NCBI RefSeq assembly: GCF_030386795.1
Contig: NZ_JANUQM010000002.1
Coordinates: 310,001-374,000, forward strand
DNA length: 64,000 nucleotides
From: Streptomyces sp. S.PNR 29
GTDB lineage: Bacteria > Actinomycetota > Actinomycetes > Streptomycetales > Streptomycetaceae
Direction of reading: 5' to 3'
Shown: in pieces, positions 8,445-16,856 of the stretch
How the letters are laid out: every line of letters starts with the position of its first letter
Numbering within the stretch: position 1 is the first letter of the stretch
Made by a program: the position numbers and the translations under genes
The notes under the pieces: generated by a model
Databases searched by the model: none
What the model was told of the DNA's origin: nothing
What the model saw: only the letters and a program-made list of their open reading frames with translations

Positions 8445-9234
8445 CCGAGCAGAAGTCGTTCGTGCCCTGCCAGAAGCGGTACAGCTCCTGACCGCAGTAC
8501 GTCGAGAACTCGTCGATCCCCAGAGCGCGCAGTATCGCGTCGATCACGTCGAAGAACGCCCCGTTGACCGACGGCACCCACAGCAGCGCGAACACGAACA
8601 GCAGGCCGAAGGGCGCGAACGGCTCCACCTGCCGCCGGATGCCGTACGACAGCCAGGGCTCGATCACTCCGTAGCCGTCCAGACCCGGCACCGGCAGGAA
8701 GTTCAGGATCGCGGCCGTGACCTGGAGCAGGGCGAGGAAGGCCAGGGCGAACCGGAAGTCGGCCGGCACGCCGTCCAGCGCGTCGAGCCAGAACGGGGCC
8801 GTGCAGACGACGGCGAACAGGACGTTCGTCAGCGGGCCGGCCGCCGAGATGAGGCTGTGCCGCCACCGTCCCCGGATGCGGCCCCGCTCGATGAACACGG
8901 CACCGCCGGGAAGCCCGATCCCACCCATGATCACGAAGATCACGGGGAGCACGATGCTCAGCAGGGCATGCGTGTACTTCATCGGGTTCAGCGTGAGGTA
9001 GCCCTTCGCGCCGACCGAGATGTCGCCGCTGTGCAGGGCGGTACGCGCGTGCGCGTACTCGTGCAGGCACAGGGAGACGATCCATGCCGCCGTCACGAAC
9101 AGGAACACGGCCAGACCGGGCTGCTCGGCGAACCCGGTCCAGGTGGCCCATCCGGTGACCGCCGTGATGGCCAGGATCCCGACGAAGACGGGGCTGATCC
9201 GCCGGTCGCCGGCGCGGGTGGTGGCGGTGGTCAT
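8434..9234 (-). CDS. Site-2 protease (M50 family) membrane metallopeptidase
   Basis: Intramembrane zinc metalloprotease family, 266 aa with about six membrane segments. The zinc motif HEYAH (HExxH) lies in the second hydrophobic block (VSLCLHEYAHART). The third ligand region is NFLPVPGLDGYG, the NPDG-like motif of S2P. No PDZ domain is present, so this belongs to the short minimal branch. Start ATG 9234 follows CAGGAG. Substrates are unknown; no sigma/anti-sigma gene is adjacent. It overlaps the convergent small membrane gene by 11 bases. Confidence 0.87.
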   Translation of the reverse strand: MTTATTRAGDRRISPVFVGILAITAVTGWATWTGFAEQPGLAVFLFVTAAWIVSLCLHEYAHARTALHSGDISVGAKGYLTLNPMKYTHALLSIVLPVIFVIMGGIGLPGGAVFIERGRIRGRWRHSLISAAGPLTNVLFAVVCTAPFWLDALDGVPADFRFALAFLALLQVTAAILNFLPVPGLDGYGVIEPWLSYGIRRQVEPFAPFGLLFVFALLWVPSVNGAFFDVIDAILRALGIDEFSTYCGQELYRFWQGTNDFCSVSP

Positions 9235-9338
9235 GGGGAGGGCTCCTGAGGGGATGAGAGGGCGGTGACCATGCGAAGCCGCACCGTCGCGGCCACGTAA
9301 GTGTGAACCGCGGCCCTCGGGACTGTCACCCTCGGCCG

Positions 9339-10316
9339 TCAGCCTCCGGCGGCGTTGATCTTCTTCGCCATGGCCACCCGCTGGTCGATGTTCTCGCGCA
9401 CATCGGCCAGTGTCTCCCGGTACTCCTGCACGACACCCTTCTGGTAGTGCCCGGTGAGATGGCCGACGACTCCCAGATAGTTCACCTTCTGCTGGCAGAC
9501 GGCGTCCTGGCGGGCGAGCCGCAGCTCCTTCCCGGACGGGCCCCCGGAAGCCGTCGGGGCCATTTCCGCGGCCGCGGACTGCGCGTCCGAAGGTGTCGCG
9601 TACGCATGACCGGAATTCCGCATGCAGGAAGCCCAGGAAGAAATCATGGACTTGTAGCGCGGATCGCCTTCCACCTTGTCGGACGCCCGGGATTTCAGAT
9701 CCAGGATCAGATTGAGAATCTGGGTCGACGACGTGATCTGCTGACCACCGTTGATACGAGGGCGTGTCGTGTTCGCCATGAGCCGGGCATCGGATTCTCC
9801 GATGCAGCCGGTGCGGGTGACCGGGCGGCCCCGGTAACTGTGCAGCGCCTCTTCCTTGGGCGTGTTCCCCCAGCCGTTCATCACCGCGTCGATCGTCTCG
9901 CGCTCGCTCGCCGACAATGCCGGACGCTTGGTGCTGTTGCTCGTTGCGGGCGGTGTCGAAGGCTGTCCGGAAGGCGCCCGGTACCCATATCGGGCGGCGT
10001 CCTGTTCGGAGAGGTAGAAGGGGGCGGGGTTCCGGACCATTCCGGTGAGGGGATCCGTCAGCTCGCTCTGCGGCGGGAGCCCGTAGCGCTTCAGGCACTG
10101 CGCTGCCAGCTTCGACCGGGCTTTGAGGATGATGGAATCCTCCTGCTCGGTCTGGACATACCTGTTGATCGGCGCCTGGACCTCACTGAGCGAGGAGAGC
10201 CGTGGAATCTCTTGCCCCGGCTCGGATGCCGGCCCGTCCTCGTGGCTGGAACATCCGGAAACGGCCGCCAAAGAAAAGAAGCCGACCGTTATTCCGACGC
10301 CTATACGCTTTCTCAC
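9339..10316 (-). CDS. Putative lipoprotein, conserved hypothetical
   Basis: A 325-aa secreted lipoprotein. A basic N-terminus MRKR, a hydrophobic stretch and the lipobox AVSGC put Cys22 as the lipid anchor. A Pro/Ser/Thr-rich linker lies at about residues 115-132. Paired Cys residues in the mature part (AQCLKRYG, TGCIGES, WASCMRNSG, AVCQQKV) suggest two disulfides. No catalytic motif recognised. The start codon is GTG at 10316. It lies downstream of the secreted 134-aa gene, separated by a strong hairpin. Confidence 0.75.
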   Translation of the reverse strand: MRKRIGVGITVGFFSLAAVSGCSSHEDGPASEPGQEIPRLSSLSEVQAPINRYVQTEQEDSIILKARSKLAAQCLKRYGLPPQSELTDPLTGMVRNPAPFYLSEQDAARYGYRAPSGQPSTPPATSNSTKRPALSASERETIDAVMNGWGNTPKEEALHSYRGRPVTRTGCIGESDARLMANTTRPRINGGQQITSSTQILNLILDLKSRASDKVEGDPRYKSMISSWASCMRNSGHAYATPSDAQSAAAEMAPTASGGPSGKELRLARQDAVCQQKVNYLGVVGHLTGHYQKGVVQEYRETLADVRENIDQRVAMAKKINAAGG

Positions 10317-10348
10317 TCGCTCGGTCCCTTCCCTGCTTGCTCCGGGCA

Positions 10349-10377
10349 GGGGCCCGCTCGCTGCGGGAGCGGGCCCC
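10349..10377 (-). terminator. Terminator of the secreted 134-aa gene
   Basis: Perfect 11-bp arms GGGGCCCGCTC (10349-10359) and GAGCGGGCCCC (10367-10377) with a 7-base loop, 20 bases past the stop of the gene at 10398-10802. Confidence 0.8.
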
Positions 10378-10397
10378 CCTGAGTGGCGCGTCGCCCG

Positions 10398-10802
10398 TTA
10401 CGAGATGGCGGACTTGAGGTCAGAGCACGACTTCAGGTTGTTGTGGCTGTCGAGCGTGCAGGCGCGGTAGCGCAGCGGCAGGTTCTCGCTCAGGTCGTAC
10501 TTGACCGGAACGCCGGTGTTCGCGCCCTTCTTGTTCGGCGCGAAGTTCGGGCACGGCGGGTTGAAGCCGCCACACGGCGTCATCACGGCCCAGACGGCGG
10601 CGGTGGAGTAGCCGTCCTTCTTCCAGTCGCCGACCCAGAAGGTGTCGCCGTTCGCCTGGAACCAGGCGGATGCCGAGCCGTTGGCATTCTCCACGTAAGG
10701 GCCGTCCTGGCTGGCGGAGGCGGTTCCGGCGCCGAACGCGAGAGTCGCCGCGGCGGCGGCGCCGACGAACGCGAGGCTGGCCTTGCGAAGAGTGGTACGC
10801 AT
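10398..10802 (-). CDS. Small secreted protein (134 aa), unknown function
   Basis: Sec signal peptide: RTTLRKASL, a hydrophobic Ala-rich core and an ASAS cleavage region near residue 31. The mature protein is about 100 residues with four Cys (PCGGFNPPCPN, RACTLDS, SCSDLKS), so two disulfides are likely. Start ATG 10802 is preceded by AGGGAGAT, a good ribosome-binding site; an upstream in-frame ATG at 10853 would displace the signal peptide. It resembles small extracellular proteins seen in streptomycetes but I cannot assign a family. A long upstream non-coding region (10803-11316) may hold its control elements. Confidence 0.75.
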   Translation of the reverse strand: MRTTLRKASLAFVGAAAAATLAFGAGTASASQDGPYVENANGSASAWFQANGDTFWVGDWKKDGYSTAAVWAVMTPCGGFNPPCPNFAPNKKGANTGVPVKYDLSENLPLRYRACTLDSHNNLKSCSDLKSAIS

Positions 10803-11316
10803 TTCATCTCCCTCGTTGATTGTTGCCGCCCGGCCACGATTTAGTGGCGGCAATTCCGCGCACGCAGGACTGTCCAGAACAGAGCGGTCTCTGGGAAATG
10901 TGGACAGTCAGAAGGCTCTGCGACGCAAAAGCGCGTCAGGACGCAGAGGTGTGACGCAGCACCGGCAGTGTGGCCATAGGTCGGAACGAAAGGCCGGGTG
11001 CGGCACATGGAGCATGCCGTGGGGCATGCAGTGCGCGGATGAAAGGTGAAGTCTCTGCGAATGCAGTGATCGGTCAGATGGTGCGCGTTGATGTGTTGGC
11101 GGGTCATTGGCACGAGTGGTCTGCTCGTGCGACCGCGCCCTTCCCCGTATTCCCCCAATGTTGGAGCGGTTGCTTCGAGCTCCATTATGCGCGAGTTCAC
11201 GCCAGCGATCAACGCTGATGAGCTCAGATGAAGCTCAGATTTCAGATGCGCCCGGTCGGGAATCGGTCATTTTGCCCATCATGCTGATCAGTGCGGATTT
11301 TCGTCCCGCAGACCGG
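10803..11316. other. 514-base non-coding region with small hairpins
   Basis: I find no convincing gene here: the open frames lack codon bias. Visible structures are two small hairpins, GCATGCC/GGCATGC (11012-11018 with 11023-11029) and GCACGAG/CTCGTGC (11110-11116 with 11124-11130). There is also a direct repeat AGCTCAGAT at 11221-11229 and 11232-11240 (11-base period), echoed by TCAGATG at 11242-11248. It is less GC-rich than its surroundings. It probably contains the promoter of the secreted 134-aa gene. Confidence 0.5.
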
Positions 11317-12123
11317 TCAGCGGGCGGAGCGGAACCTGCGAACGGCGACCGGAGCCGCCGCGGCGGTGATGGCCGCGGTCCAGAGCAGGGTCATCCACAG
11401 GTCGAAAGCGACCGGCCCGTGCGTCATCAGACCCCGGCACGCGTCGGCCAGGTTGGACAGGGGGTTGTAGTCGGTGAACGCCTGCAGCCAGCCCGGCATG
11501 GAGCGCGGCGGCGCGAAGATCGACGAGCCGAACTGCAGCGGCATCAGGATCAGAAAGCCCATCGCCTGGACGGACTGGGCGGTCCGCAACGTCAGGCCGA
11601 GCACCAGGAACACCCACATCAGGGCCGAGCCGAACAGGACGGACAACCCCACGGCGGCGAACAGGCCGGGCCAGTCGGTGATGTCGAAGCCGACCAGGAC
11701 GCCGACGACCAGCAGGACGACCGTCGCGAACAGCATCCGCAGCAGCTCTACGGCGATCTTGGCGAACAGCACCGAGCCGCGGCCGATGGGCAGGGACCGG
11801 AAGCGGTCCATGACGCCGCTGGTGAAGTCCTGGTGGACTCCCGTGCCGACTCCCTGGGACATGGTCATGCTCGTCATGGCCAGCAGACCGGGCACCGCGT
11901 ACTGCACATACGCCTGCTGACCGCCGCCGAGCGTCTGGCCGATCGAACCGCCGAAGACGTACACGAACAGCAGCGTGAAGATGATCGGCATCAGGACGGC
12001 GTCGAACATCGACTCCGGGTCCTGCCGGATCCACAGCAGGTTGCGCCGTACGAGCGCACCGGTGTGACGCAGATGCCCGCGCAGCGGTATCCGGGCGTCG
12101 GCGGTGATGGCGGTGGCACTCAT
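11317..12123 (-). CDS. ABC-2 type permease, DrrB-like
   Basis: Membrane component of an ABC exporter, 268 aa with six predicted helices. It has the ABC-2 family features RRNLLWIRQDPESMFD, PIIFTLLFVYVFGG and the C-terminal PLSNLADACRGL motif, typical of DrrB/daunorubicin-resistance type permeases. Its start overlaps the ATP-binding gene stop by four bases (12120-12123), so translation is coupled. The substrate is unknown; these pairs usually export hydrophobic drugs, lipids or natural products. Confidence 0.9.
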   Translation of the reverse strand: MSATAITADARIPLRGHLRHTGALVRRNLLWIRQDPESMFDAVLMPIIFTLLFVYVFGGSIGQTLGGGQQAYVQYAVPGLLAMTSMTMSQGVGTGVHQDFTSGVMDRFRSLPIGRGSVLFAKIAVELLRMLFATVVLLVVGVLVGFDITDWPGLFAAVGLSVLFGSALMWVFLVLGLTLRTAQSVQAMGFLILMPLQFGSSIFAPPRSMPGWLQAFTDYNPLSNLADACRGLMTHGPVAFDLWMTLLWTAAITAAAAPVAVRRFRSAR

Positions 12124-13136
12124 GCGGCGACCTCTTCGCGGGTGTCGGCGGGCTCGGCATCCTGCGGGGCACCGGCACGGTGGCCGGTGAGGGACAGGAA
12201 CACCTCGTCCAGGCTGGGCAGTTCGGTGGTGAGGGAGGCGAGCGTGACACCGCGCGCGGTCACGGCGGCGACGACGGCGGTGAGCTGCTCGTCACTGAGG
12301 ATCGGCACGAGCACGGCGCCGCGCTCGACGTCCAGGGTGGTGTGGGCGAGCCCGGTGATGCCCAGGTCGTCGAGGGCGGCGGCGAGCGGCCGCAACTGCT
12401 GCGGATCGGCCGGACGGACCCGCAGCGTACGTCCCCCGACCTTGGCCTTCAGCTCCTCTGTGCCGCCGCTCGCGACGACCTTGCCGCGGTCCACGACGGT
12501 CAGCTCGGAGGCGAGCTGCTCGGCCTCCTCCATGTACTGGGTGGTCAGCAGGACGGTGACCCCGTCCCCGACCATGCGCTTGACCTCGTCCCACACCTCG
12601 TTGCGGGTGCGCGGGTCGAGCCCCGTCGTCGGCTCGTCCAGGTACAGCACGACCGGCCGCCCGATCATGGAAGCGGCCAGGTCCAGCCGCCGCCGCATAC
12701 CGCCGGAGTACGTCCCCGCCGGCCGCTTCGCGGCCTCCGTCAGCGAGAACCGCTCCAGCAGCGCGTCGGCACGCGCGCGGGCCTCCTTGCGGGACAGGTC
12801 GAGCAGCCGCCCGATCATGTAGAGGTTCTGCCAGCCCGGGAGCTTCTCGTCCACGGAGGCGTACTGGCCGGTCAGTCCGATCGCCCGCCGCAGCTGCCGC
12901 GGCTGCCGTACGACGTCGTAGCCGGCGACGACCGCCTGCCCGGCGTCGGGTGCGATCAGGGTGGACAGGATCCGGACGAGGGTGGTCTTCCCGGCCCCGT
13001 TCGGCCCGAGCACCCCCATCACCGTCCCCTCCCGCACCTCCAGGTCGACCCCGTCCAACGCCTTGGTCTCGCCGTAGCGCTTCACCAGCCCCCGCACACT
13101 GACGGCCACGGAGGGTTGCTTGTCGATTCGCGTCAT
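12120..13136 (-). CDS. ABC transporter ATP-binding protein, DrrA-like
   Basis: A 338-aa ATPase. Walker A is GPNGAGKTT, the signature is YSGGMRRRLDLAASM, Walker B is VVLYLDEPTTGLDPRTR, and the C-terminal DrrA extension (about residues 225-338) includes the family's PSLDEVFLSLTGH. ATG 13136 (MTRIDKQPSVAV) is preferred over an upstream GTG because the repeat array at 13153-13210 lies just upstream and would otherwise be coding. Coupled to the permease by a 4-base overlap. Regulation probably involves that repeat array. Confidence 0.92.
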   Translation of the reverse strand: MTRIDKQPSVAVSVRGLVKRYGETKALDGVDLEVREGTVMGVLGPNGAGKTTLVRILSTLIAPDAGQAVVAGYDVVRQPRQLRRAIGLTGQYASVDEKLPGWQNLYMIGRLLDLSRKEARARADALLERFSLTEAAKRPAGTYSGGMRRRLDLAASMIGRPVVLYLDEPTTGLDPRTRNEVWDEVKRMVGDGVTVLLTTQYMEEAEQLASELTVVDRGKVVASGGTEELKAKVGGRTLRVRPADPQQLRPLAAALDDLGITGLAHTTLDVERGAVLVPILSDEQLTAVVAAVTARGVTLASLTTELPSLDEVFLSLTGHRAGAPQDAEPADTREEVAA

Positions 13137-13152
13137 GCCGACGACGCTGTCA

Positions 13153-13210
13153 CCCCCCACCGACAAACCACCGACAGCCACCCGACACCCACCGACAGCC
13201 CACCGACGAC
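13153..13210 (-). repeat. Five direct repeats TGTCGGTGG at 10-11 base spacing upstream of the ABC exporter
   Basis: On the minus strand five copies of (TG)TCGGTGG follow each other. The TCGG cores are spaced 11, 10, 11 and 11 bases apart, that is one helical turn each. One copy carries an extra G and the outermost lacks the leading TG. The array lies 17-74 bases upstream of the DrrA-like start and after the panB terminator, exactly where an operator or activator site should be. The layout resembles SARP-type heptamer repeats, but the core differs from the usual TCGAG. Confidence 0.65.
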
Positions 13211-13264
13211 GGACCCGGGATCCGCCCGGGGCGGGCAGCGCGGAGGCGCGGGGGAGGAAAGGCA

Positions 13265-13298
13265 GCAGCCCGCCGACGGGGGAAGATCGGCGGGCTGC
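13265..13298 (-). terminator. Terminator of panB
   Basis: A 12-bp perfect stem, GCAGCCCGCCGA (13265-13276) and TCGGCGGGCTGC (13287-13298), with a 10-base loop, 19 bases after the panB stop. Confidence 0.8.
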
Positions 13299-13316
13299 CC
13301 GTGGTGCCGCTATGGC

Positions 13317-14192
13317 TCAGTGGACGGAGTGCTCCTCCTGGGGGAACGTTCCGCCGACGACGTCCTCGGCGAACGCCTTCACCGCGTCGCCCATGACCTC
13401 ACGCAGGTTGGCGTACTGCTTCACGAACTTCGGCATCCGGCCGCCGGTCAGCCCCAGCATGTCGGTCCACACCAGCACCTGCGCGTCCGTCTCCGGCCCG
13501 GCGCCGATCCCGACCGTCGGGATGTGCAGCACACGCGTCACCTCGGCCGCCAGCTCCGCCGGAACCAGCTCCAGCACGACCGCGAACGCCCCCGCGTCCT
13601 GCACCGCCTTCGCGTCCCGCAGCAGCTGCTGCGCCGCCTCCTCGCCCCGCCCCTGCACGCGGTAGCCCATGGCGTTCACGGACTGCGGGGTGAGACCGAT
13701 GTGGGCCATCACCGGAATGCCCGACTCCACCAGCAGCCGGATCTGTTCGTGCGACCGCTCGCCGCCCTCCAGCTTGACGGCCCCGACCCCGGCCTCCTTC
13801 ACCAGCCGGGTCGCCGAGCGCAGCGCCTGCACCGGGCCCTCCTGGTACGAGCCGAAGGGCAGGTCGCCGACGATGAGCGCACGGCTCGTGCCGCGTACCA
13901 CCGCCGCCGACAGCATGGTCATCTCGTCGAGCGTGACGGGCACGGTCGTGTCGTACCCGAGGTGACAGTTGCCGGCCGAGTCGCCCACGAGCATCACCGG
14001 GATCCCGGCCTCGTCGAACACGGACGCGGTCATCGCGTCGTACGCGGTGAGCATGGGCCACTTCTCGCCGCGCTCCTTGGCGGCGGCGATGTCGCGGACG
14101 GTGATACGGCGGGTGCCCTTCCCCCCGTACAGCGCCTTGCTGCCGTCGGAGGACTTGTGCTGCGCAGTCTGGGCAGCCGAAAGCTGCGTCAT
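13317..14192 (-). CDS. panB: 3-methyl-2-oxobutanoate hydroxymethyltransferase
   Basis: Makes ketopantoate from 2-ketoisovalerate and methylene-tetrahydrofolate, the first step of pantothenate and CoA synthesis, in the cytoplasm. 291 aa, normal length with an N-terminal extension of about 25 residues. Family blocks are MLTAYDAMTASVFDEAGI, MLVGDSAGNCHLGYDTT (metal-binding Asp), VKLEGG, VMAHIGLTPQS and the C-terminal VGIGAGPETDAQVLVWTDML. Start ATG 14192 follows GAAGGAG at 9 bases. It stands alone between the ABC exporter and the MFS/TetR locus. Confidence 0.96.
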   Translation of the reverse strand: MTQLSAAQTAQHKSSDGSKALYGGKGTRRITVRDIAAAKERGEKWPMLTAYDAMTASVFDEAGIPVMLVGDSAGNCHLGYDTTVPVTLDEMTMLSAAVVRGTSRALIVGDLPFGSYQEGPVQALRSATRLVKEAGVGAVKLEGGERSHEQIRLLVESGIPVMAHIGLTPQSVNAMGYRVQGRGEEAAQQLLRDAKAVQDAGAFAVVLELVPAELAAEVTRVLHIPTVGIGAGPETDAQVLVWTDMLGLTGGRMPKFVKQYANLREVMGDAVKAFAEDVVGGTFPQEEHSVH

Positions 14193-14313
14193 TGCAACGG
14201 CTCCTTCAGGTCATCTCGAGGCGCCCTGACGGCGTCCCCGGATCGTCTCCATGGTGGCACCTCGTGCCAGAGAGGGCCAGGGGGCCCGGGCAGAGAGCCC
14301 CAACCGTGGGAGA

Positions 14314-14344
14314 CCTCACGTAAGGGCCCCCTCACGTAAGGGCC
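14314..14344 (+). repeat. 15-bp direct repeat upstream of the MFS gene
   Basis: CCTCACGTAAGGGCC occurs twice, at 14314-14328 and 14330-14344 (period 16). The core CGTAAGG recurs at the right arm of the palindrome 14356-14384. The repeat is in the promoter region of the MFS/TetR pair. Confidence 0.7.
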
Positions 14345-14355
14345 GGGTAAAAGAT

Positions 14356-14384
14356 TTACGATACGGCACCGTCTCGTATCGTAA
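14356..14384 (+). promoter_or_regulatory. Operator-like perfect palindrome upstream of MFS/TetR
   Basis: Perfect 10-bp arms TTACGATACG (14356-14365) and CGTATCGTAA (14375-14384) around nine bases. The size and position just before the start of an MFS exporter followed by a TetR gene are those of a TetR operator, so the regulator at 16039-16674 is the likely ligand. Confidence 0.8.
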
Positions 14385-14403
14385 GGAGCCTACGCTCGCC
14401 CGC

Positions 14404-15990
14404 ATGACTACTCCCGCCGCCCCTGCCTCCCGGATACCGGAGGCGGTGCACCGGCGCCGCTGGGCGATCCTCGGCGTCCTCATGCTGAGCCTGCTGATCG
14501 TGGTGCTGGACAACTCGATCCTGAACGTCGCGATCAAGACGATCTCGACCCCGGCCCCGACCGGTCTGGGCGCCACCCAGAGCGAGTTGGAGTGGGCGAT
14601 CAACGCCTACACCCTCGTCTTCGCGGGCCTGCTGTTCACGGCGGGCCTCCTCGGCGACCGGCTGGGCCGCAAGAAGGTCCTGCTCGGCGGCCTCGCGGTG
14701 TTCGGCATCGGCTCGGCGCTCGCCGCCTTCTCCGGCTCGCCGGGCGAACTCATCGGCTTCCGGGCCGTGATGGGCCTCGGTGCCGCCTTCGTCATGCCCG
14801 CCACCCTCGCCGTCCTCATGAACGTCTTCGAGCGGGACGAGCAGCCCAAGGCCATCGGCATCTGGGCCGGCGGCGTCGGTCTCGCCATCGCCATCGGGCC
14901 GATCACCGGCGGAGTGCTGCTGGACCACTTCTGGTGGGGCTCCGTCTTCCTCATCAACGTCCCCATCGTCGTCCTCGCGCTCGGGCTGATGCTGTGGCTG
15001 GTGCCCGACTCCCGCGACCCGAACCCCGGCCGCATCGACCCCGTCGGCGTCCTCCTGTCCGTCGTCGGCCTCGTCCTGCTGGTGTACGGCATCATCAAGG
15101 GCGGTCAGCTCGCCGACTTCACCGACGCCACCGTGCTGTCGACGATCGGCGCCGGTCTCGCCGTCCTCGTCGCCTTCGTCGTGTTCGAGAAGCGCAGCGA
15201 CCACCCGTCCATCGACGTCAGGTACTTCAAGAACAAGGTCTTCTCGGCCGCGATCGCCGCCATCGCGCTGGTCTTCTTCGCGCTGATGGGCGTGACCTTC
15301 TTCTCGGTCTTCTACACCCAGAGCGTGCGCGGCTACTCGCCCCTGCAGACCGGCCTGCTGATGCTGCCGCTGGCCGCCGCGCAGATGATCTTCGCCCCGC
15401 GGGCCCGGCTGCTCGTCGACCGCTTCGGCAACAAGGCCACGACCACGGGCGGCATGGTCCTGATCGCCGCGATGCTCGCCGCGTTCGCCACGCTGGAGGC
15501 GGACACGCCGATCTGGCTCCTGGAAGTGATCTTCTTCCTCATGGGTACCGGCATGGCGCACATCATGACCCCGGTCAGCGTCGTCATCATGCAGGCCCTG
15601 CCCCGCGAGAAGGCCGGCTCGGCGTCCGCGCTCAGCAACACCTTCCGCCAGGTCGGCGGCGCCCTCGGCATCGCCGTCCTCGGCTCGGTGCTGTCCACCT
15701 CGTACCGCACCGGTATCGAGGACAAGCTCGGCCCGCTGCCCGCCGACGTGCGCCACACCGCCGGCGAGTCCATCGAGGCCACGCTCGGCGTCGCCGAGAA
15801 GCTCGGCCCGCAGGGCAGGGCGCTGGTCCACCCGGCCCACGACGCCTTCCTGCACGCGATGCACATCACCGCCCTGTGGGGCGCGGGCATCGCCGTGATC
15901 GGCGCGATCGTCGTGGCCCTCTTCCTGCCCGGCAAGGCACCCGCCCGTCAGGCGGGTGACCAGGAGCAGGAGTTGGTGGCGGCGGAGTAG
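14404..15990 (+). CDS. DHA2-type (14-helix, EmrB/QacA) MFS drug exporter
   Basis: A 528-aa multidrug or antibiotic exporter. Helix 1 has motif D1, [12 protein letters not shown]. Loop 2-3 has [13 protein letters not shown], and motif C follows in helix 5 ([19 protein letters not shown]). Fourteen segments can be counted. ATG 14404 starts the conserved part; the frame stays open further upstream, but that stretch contains the palindrome and repeats. The Shine-Dalgarno GGAG (14385-14388) is unusually far, 15 bases, and abuts the palindrome. Followed 48 bases later by the TetR gene on the same strand. Confidence 0.9.
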   Translation: MTTPAAPASRIPEAVHRRRWAILGVLMLSLLIVVLDNSILNVAIKTISTPAPTGLGATQSELEWAINAYTLVFAGLLFTAGLLGDRLGRKKVLLGGLAVFGIGSALAAFSGSPGELIGFRAVMGLGAAFVMPATLAVLMNVFERDEQPKAIGIWAGGVGLAIAIGPITGGVLLDHFWWGSVFLINVPIVVLALGLMLWLVPDSRDPNPGRIDPVGVLLSVVGLVLLVYGIIKGGQLADFTDATVLSTIGAGLAVLVAFVVFEKRSDHPSIDVRYFKNKVFSAAIAAIALVFFALMGVTFFSVFYTQSVRGYSPLQTGLLMLPLAAAQMIFAPRARLLVDRFGNKATTTGGMVLIAAMLAAFATLEADTPIWLLEVIFFLMGTGMAHIMTPVSVVIMQALPREKAGSASALSNTFRQVGGALGIAVLGSVLSTSYRTGIEDKLGPLPADVRHTAGESIEATLGVAEKLGPQGRALVHPAHDAFLHAMHITALWGAGIAVIGAIVVALFLPGKAPARQAGDQEQELVAAE

Positions 15991-16038
15991 TCCCCCGGGG
16001 CCATAATCGCCCCAGCCCACGGAAAGGACGAACACGAC

Positions 16039-16674
16039 GTGAGCCTCGCCGACATGCGCCCCCGGCACGACGGCCCCCCACGGGGCCGCCCCCGCAGCGA
16101 GGCCGTCGAACGCGCCATCATCGAGGGCGTGATGAAGCTGCTGGAGGAGGGCGTCTCGCTCGGCGAACTCTCCATCGAGCGGGTGGCCCGCACCGCGGGC
16201 GTCGGCAAGGCCGCCATCTACCGCCGCTGGAGCGGCAAGGAGGAGCTCTTCGTCGACGTCCTGCGCGCCGCCGAGCCCCCCGACCCCGAACTCCCCGGCA
16301 CCTCCGTGCGGGACGACCTGGTCGTCCTGCTGGAGCAGGTGCGGCGCCGCGGCCTGGCGAACCGCTCGTCGGCGATCCTGCACAGCGTGCACGCCCAGAT
16401 GAAGAGCAGCCCGAAGATCTGGGCCGCGTACCACAACACCGTCGTCGCGCCCCGCCGCCGGCTCGGGATCGAGGTGCTGCGGCGCGGACAGGAGAACGGC
16501 GAACTCCGCGCCGACGTCGACGTGGAGCTGCTGAGCGACATCGTCGTCGGCCCCATGCTGGTCCGGGCCGTCCTGCGGCCGGACGCCGAACTCCCCGAAG
16601 GCCTCGCCGAACAGATCGTCGACACGCTGCTGGAAGGGCTACGGCCCGTCAGTTCACCGTCCGCGCCCCGGTGA
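16039..16674 (+). CDS. TetR-family repressor, probably of the adjacent MFS exporter
   Basis: A 211-aa regulator. The N-terminal HTH spans about residues 20-65, with LSIERVARTAGVGKAAIYRRWSGKEE containing the recognition helix VGKAAIYRRW. The C-terminal ligand domain is of the TetR_C_11/16 kind (VAPRRRLGIEVLRRGQENGEL). GTG start 16039 with GGAAAGGA ten bases upstream. Cotranscription with the upstream MFS gene and the perfect palindrome at 14356-14384 suggest autoregulation and ligand-induced efflux. Confidence 0.9.
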   Translation: MSLADMRPRHDGPPRGRPRSEAVERAIIEGVMKLLEEGVSLGELSIERVARTAGVGKAAIYRRWSGKEELFVDVLRAAEPPDPELPGTSVRDDLVVLLEQVRRRGLANRSSAILHSVHAQMKSSPKIWAAYHNTVVAPRRRLGIEVLRRGQENGELRADVDVELLSDIVVGPMLVRAVLRPDAELPEGLAEQIVDTLLEGLRPVSSPSAPR

Positions 16675-16712
16675 ATGTGCGCGTTTCGTCACAGAGACCG
16701 CTTGCGCCCCGC

Positions 16713-16732
16713 CTGTTCGGAACTCCGAACAG
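16713..16732. terminator. Short stem-loop after the TetR gene
   Basis: CTGTTCGG / AACT / CCGAACAG, an 8-bp perfect stem. It could end the MFS-TetR transcript or act as an operator for the next gene; the sequence does not decide. Confidence 0.4.
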
Positions 16733-16856
16733 CGGCTTGTTCGTCCTCGTGCCCGTACGGCCGTCACGGGACGGCGGGACGGAACGGACCTGATCATCCC
16801 CTAGGGTCGTAAGACGCGGGGGAGACGGTGTGCACAGCAGGTGGTGAGGCGACGGT

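Noticed and set aside
10841..11212. A 123-codon minus-strand ORF upstream of the secreted 134-aa gene
   Set aside because: No codon bias, no ribosome-binding site and no recognisable domain.
11107..12822. A 571-codon plus-strand frame crossing the ABC exporter genes
   Set aside because: The opposite strand has Walker and ABC-2 motifs; the plus product is low complexity.
13153..13210. CRISPR-like or iteron origin
   Set aside because: Units of 10-11 bases with no spacers and no replication gene nearby; an operator array is more likely.
14356..16434. A 692-codon minus-strand frame over the MFS and TetR genes
   Set aside because: Composition artefact opposite two clearly real genes; low-complexity Gly/Arg/Asp product.
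16713..16732. LexA/SOS box (GTTCGGAACTCCGAAC)
   Set aside because: The spacing does not fit the CGAAC-n4-GTTCG form; a plain hairpin after the TetR gene explains it.
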